NCBI GenBank assembly: GCA_900756495.1
Contig: CAAEKI010000057.1
Span: forward strand, 1 to 17,176
DNA length: 17,176 bases
Direction: 5' to 3'
Origin: an uncultured Oscillospiraceae bacterium
GTDB taxonomy: Bacteria; Bacillota; Clostridia; Oscillospirales; Oscillospiraceae
Shown: positions 13,496-17,176 of the stretch, in pieces
Layout: each line of letters begins with the position of its first letter
How positions within the stretch are numbered: the stretch's first letter is position 1
The notes under the pieces: generated by a model
Told to the model about the DNA's origin: nothing
Database searches by the model: none
Seen by the model: the letters and a program-made list of their open reading frames with translations, nothing else
Program-made: the position numbers and the translations under genes

Positions 13496-14824
13496 ATGGT
13501 AAATCAGCTGGATCGGGAGTTTTCTTTTGGCTCCCTGCTGGGTTTCGCCCTGCCCAGCGTCATTATGATGATTTTTACCGCCCTCTATACCATTGTGGAC
13601 GGGATGTTTATCTCCCGCTTTGTGGGTGAGGACGCGCTGGCGGCTGTTAATATTGTCTTCCCCGCCATCTGCCTGGTCATGGCGGTGGGGATTATGCTGG
13701 CTACCGGAGGGAGCGCCATCGTGGCCCATCGAATGGGGGCCGGGGATGAGGAGGGAGCCCGGCGGGGCTTTACCCTTCTGCTGCTGGTTGCGCTGGGGGT
13801 AGGCGTACTCTTCGCGCTGGCAGGGATTTTTGCCTCGGGAGGAATCAGCCGGCTGCTGGGGGCTACAGGGCGGACAGAGGCGGATTGTATTGCCTATCTG
13901 CGTACGCTGCTTCTTTTTGCACCGGCCTATATGCTTCAGCTCTTCTTTCAAAGTTTTTTTGTCACAGCCGGCCGCCCCGGCCTGGGCCTGGGGCTGACGG
14001 TGGCGGCAGGGCTGACCAATGCCGTACTGGACTTTCTGTTGATTGTCCCGGCGGGCCTGGGAGTGGTAGGGGCGGCTCTGGCGACGGCGGCCGGATATCT
14101 GGTCCCAGCTGTATGCGGCGTGTGCTTTTTTGCCTTTCGAAAGCGGGGGCTGCGGCTGGCCCGCCCCGTGTGGGACGGGCGTATGCTCCTGCGGGCCTGC
14201 TCCAACGGTTCTTCGGAAATGGTGAGCAATCTGGCGGGGGCGGTGATTACCTTCTGTTTCAATTTTCTCATGCTCCGCTTTTTGGGAGAGGAGGGGGTGG
14301 CGGCCATCACCATCGTCCTCTATGCCCAGTTTCTCCTTACGGCGCTGTACCTGGGCTTTTCCATGGGGGTGGCCCCGGTAATCAGCTTTAACCACGGTGC
14401 GGATAACGGAGTGCGGCTGCGCCGGGTTTACCGGATCTGCATCCTTTTTGTGTCGGTTAGCTCCTGTGTTGTACTGGCTGTTTCCCTGGCGATGTCGGGA
14501 ATTCTGGTTTCCGTCTTCTCCCCTGTGGAATCTCCGGTATACGCTTTGGCCCGCCATGGGTTCCTGCTCTTCGCTCCGTCCTTTCTGTTCGCCGGACTCA
14601 ATATATTTGCCTCAGCGTTCTTTACCGCCCTCAATGACGGAAAGACCTCGGCGCTGATCTCATTTCTCAGGACGTTTGGGTTTCTGCTGGCTGCGCTGGC
14701 TGCCCTGCCGGCCCTCCTTAACGTGGACGGCGTGTGGCTGGCGGTACCCTGTGCTGAAATACTCTGTGCAGTCGTCTCTGTATACCTGCTCCGGCGGGGA
14801 CGGAGCAGGTACCGGTACGCATAG
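13496..14824 (+). CDS. MATE family exporter, MerR-controlled
   Basis: 442 aa with about 12 membrane helices. It starts MVNQLDREFSFGSLLGFALP with the family segment MMIFTALYTIVDGMFISRFVG; the second half has EMVSNLAGAVITFCFNFLM and GVAPVISFNHGA. The open frame extends upstream but that part overlaps the MerR promoter, so I use the ATG at 13496 with GGGAGGGG about 10 bases before it. Between them a small GGGGAA/TTCCCC hairpin (13482-13495) partly covers the ribosome site. Regulation by the adjacent MerR protein is strongly suggested, so this is the best-supported inducible drug exporter of the four here. Confidence 0.94.
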   Translation: MVNQLDREFSFGSLLGFALPSVIMMIFTALYTIVDGMFISRFVGEDALAAVNIVFPAICLVMAVGIMLATGGSAIVAHRMGAGDEEGARRGFTLLLLVALGVGVLFALAGIFASGGISRLLGATGRTEADCIAYLRTLLLFAPAYMLQLFFQSFFVTAGRPGLGLGLTVAAGLTNAVLDFLLIVPAGLGVVGAALATAAGYLVPAVCGVCFFAFRKRGLRLARPVWDGRMLLRACSNGSSEMVSNLAGAVITFCFNFLMLRFLGEEGVAAITIVLYAQFLLTALYLGFSMGVAPVISFNHGADNGVRLRRVYRICILFVSVSSCVVLAVSLAMSGILVSVFSPVESPVYALARHGFLLFAPSFLFAGLNIFASAFFTALNDGKTSALISFLRTFGFLLAALAALPALLNVDGVWLAVPCAEILCAVVSVYLLRRGRSRYRYA

Positions 14825-14882
14825 AAAGAGAACGAAGGCCGGGAGAGAAATGGAGAACGGTATTTTTGTTGCGCCAAATTGC

Positions 14883-14921
14883 AAAGGAGAGCCCCGGACC
14901 TTGTGTCCGGGGCTCTCCTTT
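14883..14921. terminator. Bidirectional terminator between convergent MATE genes
   Basis: AAAGGAGAGCCCCGGAC (14883-14899) pairs perfectly with 14905-14921 across the loop CTTGT, giving a 17-bp stem followed by T4 rightward and TTT leftward. It lies between the two stop codons. Confidence 0.9.
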
Positions 14922-14927
14922 TCCATT

Positions 14928-16313
14928 CTAGGGCTGCTGGGGCCCCAGGATTTGCCTGCGCCGGGTGAGAATACGGGGAAACCGCCACAAGAAAATGAGT
15001 CCGGTGGTAGAGGCGGCGAGAAAATCGGCGATCGGTTCGGCCAGAAATACAGCAAAGACCTGATTTCCGGGAAGAATGTGAGGCAGAATATAGATAAGAG
15101 GGATTAAAAGGATAATCTTTCGGAGCAGGGCGAGAAAGAGAGAGACCTTGGCTTCTCCCAGCGCCACAAAGGTTTGCTGGCAGGAAAACTGGATCCCCAT
15201 CATAAACATGCAGGCGACATAGACGCGCAGAGTCCAGACGGCGATTTCGACCAGCTCCGGCTTGTCATTAAACAGAGAGACAAACAGGCCGGGAAAGATC
15301 TGAATAGCGGCCCAGACCGAACAGCTGAATATGAGGGAACTGATAAAGAGCAGACGGAAGGTCTTTTTTACCCGATCCAGATTGCCCGCCCCAAAGTTAA
15401 AACCTATGATGGGCTGCGCCCCCTGGGACAACCCCTGAAAGAGCATGGAGAATACCTGCATGATGCTGGAACAGATCGTCATCGCGCCCACGGCCGGATC
15501 TCCTCCATAGGTGCGGAGGGAGGAGTTAAAGGATATGTTTACCAGGCTCTCGGTAGACTGCATGATAAAGGGAGATACGCCCAGGGCAAGGACAGGGGCC
15601 AGAACCGATGGCTTGATACGGAAATAGCGCCTCTGAAGGCGAAGCTTTGTCCGCCTGCCGGTAAGAAACCGGAGTACCCAGATAGCCGAGACCCCCTGGG
15701 CGGTGATGGTAGCCAGAGCCGCGCCCCGGACCCCCATATGCAGGCCGAAAATAAAGATAGGGTCCAGCACAATATTGATGATCGCACCGATCAGCACAGT
15801 GGCCATGGAGATGGTGGAAAAGCCCTGGGAGGTAATAAAATAGTTCAGTCCCAGGGAGATCTCCACAAAGATGGTGCCCCAGAGGTAGACGACCAGATAC
15901 TCTGTGGCATAGCCGATTGTGTTTTCTGTGGCGCCGAAGAGCAGGAGCATGGGCTCGCGGACGATCTGAAAGGCCACAGTCACCAGGATGGAAAGGAGGA
16001 TCAGCAGCGCGGTGCAATTCCCCAGGATGGCATTGGCTGTCTCCTGTTTGCCCTCGCCCATGCGCACCACTGCTCTGGAGGCCCCGCCCATGCCCACCAG
16101 GGCGGAAATAGCGGAGACAAACATGATGACGGGGAAGCAGACACCCAGCCCGGTGAGGGCCAGGTCGCCGACCCCTTCCATGTGGCCGATGTACATGCGG
16201 TCCACAATATTATAAAGGGCGTTGACCAACTGAGCCGTAACCGTGGGGAGCGCCAGGCGCAGCAGTAATTTGCCAATGGGGTCGCTGCCGAGATTGTTCT
16301 CTCGCTTTGCCAC
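14928..16313 (-). CDS. MATE family exporter (MepA-like)
   Basis: 461 aa with about 12 membrane helices. The N-terminus LGSDPIGKLLLRLALPTVTAQLVNALYNIVDRMYIGHM is the pattern of the MepA branch, and the second half contains PFIMQSTESLVNISFN and GAQPIIGFNFGAGN. MepA-type proteins export cationic biocides and some antibiotics; the substrate here is unknown. The start is a GTG at 16313 with GAGGAGGGG 6 bases upstream, inside the end of the HD gene. Only three bases separate it from the HD stop, so the two form a tight operon. Confidence 0.93.
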   Translation of the reverse strand: MAKRENNLGSDPIGKLLLRLALPTVTAQLVNALYNIVDRMYIGHMEGVGDLALTGLGVCFPVIMFVSAISALVGMGGASRAVVRMGEGKQETANAILGNCTALLILLSILVTVAFQIVREPMLLLFGATENTIGYATEYLVVYLWGTIFVEISLGLNYFITSQGFSTISMATVLIGAIINIVLDPIFIFGLHMGVRGAALATITAQGVSAIWVLRFLTGRRTKLRLQRRYFRIKPSVLAPVLALGVSPFIMQSTESLVNISFNSSLRTYGGDPAVGAMTICSSIMQVFSMLFQGLSQGAQPIIGFNFGAGNLDRVKKTFRLLFISSLIFSCSVWAAIQIFPGLFVSLFNDKPELVEIAVWTLRVYVACMFMMGIQFSCQQTFVALGEAKVSLFLALLRKIILLIPLIYILPHILPGNQVFAVFLAEPIADFLAASTTGLIFLWRFPRILTRRRQILGPQQP

Positions 16314-16316
16314 GAA

Positions 16317-16904
16317 CTACCCCTCCTCGCGCTCTAGAAAGTAGGTGGCCTCCATGTCGGCCACGCTGAGCGCAAAGGCCAGAGGATACTGCTGAAGGGC
16401 CTGGCCGATGGTGCGGGGGTCCTCGCTGCCGGAAAAGCCCATATGCCAGCGGATGGCCATGGCCTCCTCCCGGGTCAGCCGCATAAAGCCCGAAATAATA
16501 TATACCGACTTCTCTCCGTGGCCATAGGGCAGAGAGTCCTCAAAAAAGAAGGTGGGGACCGTCTGCCACTTGCCGTCGGGCCCCTTAACATTGCGGGAGC
16601 CGGTCTTATAGCAGCCAATTTTGCACAGGTCGTGGAGCAGCGCGGCGATGGCGACGTTCTCAGGCGTGTAGTCCAGGCCATAGAGTTCCTGAACCCGCTC
16701 CCGCTCCAGATAGGCGCTCAGGCAGTGGTAGACATTCAGACTGTGGTCGCACAGACCGCCGGCATAGGCCCCATGAAATTTGGCTGAGGCAGGGGCGGTA
16801 AAAAAGTCGCTCTTGTTCTGGAGGTAATCCAGCAGGGCGTCGGCCCCTTCCCGGTGAACATGTTCCTGATAGATCTCGATAAATTCCTCACGGGCGCTCA
16901 TCAT
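16317..16904 (-). CDS. HD-domain phosphohydrolase-like protein
   Basis: 195 aa, soluble. It has the metal-binding HD signature in order: H54 (GGLCDHSLNVY), H91-D92 (ALLHDLCKIG) and D183 (SVADMEA), with further His at 129 (YGHGEKS) and 154 (RWHMG). The fold is that of metal-dependent phosphohydrolases or nucleotidases, and this subgroup is common in clostridia without a proven substrate. The ATG at 16904 has AAGGAGG 6 bases upstream, and a second ATG follows immediately. It is the first gene of an operon with a MATE exporter, so a link between a nucleotide or phosphoester and export is possible but unproven. Confidence 0.9.
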   Translation of the reverse strand: MMSAREEFIEIYQEHVHREGADALLDYLQNKSDFFTAPASAKFHGAYAGGLCDHSLNVYHCLSAYLERERVQELYGLDYTPENVAIAALLHDLCKIGCYKTGSRNVKGPDGKWQTVPTFFFEDSLPYGHGEKSVYIISGFMRLTREEAMAIRWHMGFSGSEDPRTIGQALQQYPLAFALSVADMEATYFLEREEG

Positions 16905-16925
16905 TCGCTGCCTCCTTGGTTGTTA

Positions 16926-16945
16926 TGAAAGATTCTTTCAGTATA
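16926..16945 (-). promoter_or_regulatory. Promoter -10 with overlapping palindrome before the HD-MATE operon
   Basis: On the minus strand an extended -10, TGGTATACT (TATACT at 16940-16945), is directly followed by the perfect 15-bp palindrome TGAAAGATTCTTTCA (16926-16940) across the expected transcription start. The -35 is poor (TGGCAA). A repressor site at +1 is a reasonable reading. Confidence 0.55.
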
Positions 16946-17023
16946 CCACAGCTCGCGATAGATTGCCACCCCCTGCACCCACCCCTGTCCTGCCGCATAG
17001 GATGGGCGGAACGGGGGGATTGT

Positions 17024-17176
17024 ATGGAGTTTGTTCTCGCCCTGGGAGCGGTTTTTCTCTTTTCACTGGCCTGCAATCTGGACACAGTTTTGCTGGCCGT
17101 GGGCTACGCGGTGAAGGGGGTCCGCGTGACGGCCGGACAGTCCGTGCTGGTAGCGGCGGTGACCACAGGCGTTACC
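17024..17176 (+). CDS. MntP/YtaF-like membrane protein (5' part only)
   Basis: Only the first 51 codons are in the window. The ATG at 17024 has GGGGGG about 7 bases upstream. The product begins MEFVLALGAVFLFSLACNLD, a membrane helix ending in an Asn-Leu-Asp motif, then TVLLAVGYAVKGVRV and the start of another helix. This resembles the first helices of the manganese exporter MntP and the sporulation membrane protein YtaF, where a Ser/Asn-Leu/Met-Asp motif closes helix 1. It diverges from the HD-MATE operon. With so little sequence the subfamily is uncertain. Confidence 0.55.
   Translation, partial: MEFVLALGAVFLFSLACNLDTVLLAVGYAVKGVRVTAGQSVLVAAVTTGVT

Noticed and set aside
13460..14557. 365-codon minus-strand open frame opposite the MerR-controlled MATE
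   Set aside because: Antisense shadow of a membrane protein (Gln/Arg/His-rich, no motif).
15174..16268. 364-codon plus-strand open frame opposite the MepA-like MATE
   Set aside because: Antisense shadow with low-complexity Asp/Gly/Gln/His composition and no ribosome site or domain.
1..17176. CRISPR array, tRNA, rRNA, complete insertion sequence
   Set aside because: I found no regularly spaced direct repeats, no tRNA cloverleaf or CCA-ended candidate, no rRNA-like sequence and no transposase gene.

Overview
The window looks like chromosomal DNA of a GC-rich, spore-forming clostridium, probably Oscillospiraceae in the broad sense (a Flavonifractor/Lawsonibacter-like genome). The reasons are a SpoIIID sporulation regulator, strong AGGAGG-type ribosome sites, several GTG/TTG starts, clostridial families (DUF4367 anti-sigma, DUF896, DUF1294, DegV, YlmH) and many MATE exporters. 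This placement rests on reading protein families; no database was searched.

Left part (1-3904): spoIIID runs leftward. Diverging from it is a rightward cluster made of an ECF-type sigma factor, an overlapping membrane DUF4367 partner, and three exported or membrane-anchored proteins of unknown function. Base composition drops sharply from inside the DUF4367 gene (about 1430) to about 3990, apart from a GC-rich patch in the first small secreted gene. This suggests a mosaic, partly acquired surface-signalling or effector locus.

Middle part (3905-8544): a 594-base gene-free stretch holds an element of about 340 bp with AT-rich inverted ends and a strong internal hairpin, followed by a terminator-like hairpin just before the first MATE gene. 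A shared terminator separates that MATE gene from a leftward degV, and ychF follows with its own promoter and terminator. Upstream of ychF lies a broken gene remnant abutted by a 161-bp fold-back MITE flanked by CTAG.

Right part (8545-17176): a leftward MATE-MOSC pair diverges from a rightward pair, a C39-like papain-fold protein and DUF1294, from back-to-back promoters. Next come leftward ylmH-DUF896, then a leftward MerR regulator diverging from its probable target MATE gene through a classic 19-bp-spacer MerR promoter. A leftward HD-hydrolase-MATE operon follows, and a partial MntP/YtaF-like gene starts at the right edge.

Four different MATE exporters lie within 12 kb, each in a different regulatory or partner setting. 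The least ordinary parts are the sigma/anti-sigma/secreted-protein cluster with its composition breakpoint, the two small mobile-like elements, and the previously unlisted gene remnant behind the MITE. I see no CRISPR array, tRNA or rRNA gene.
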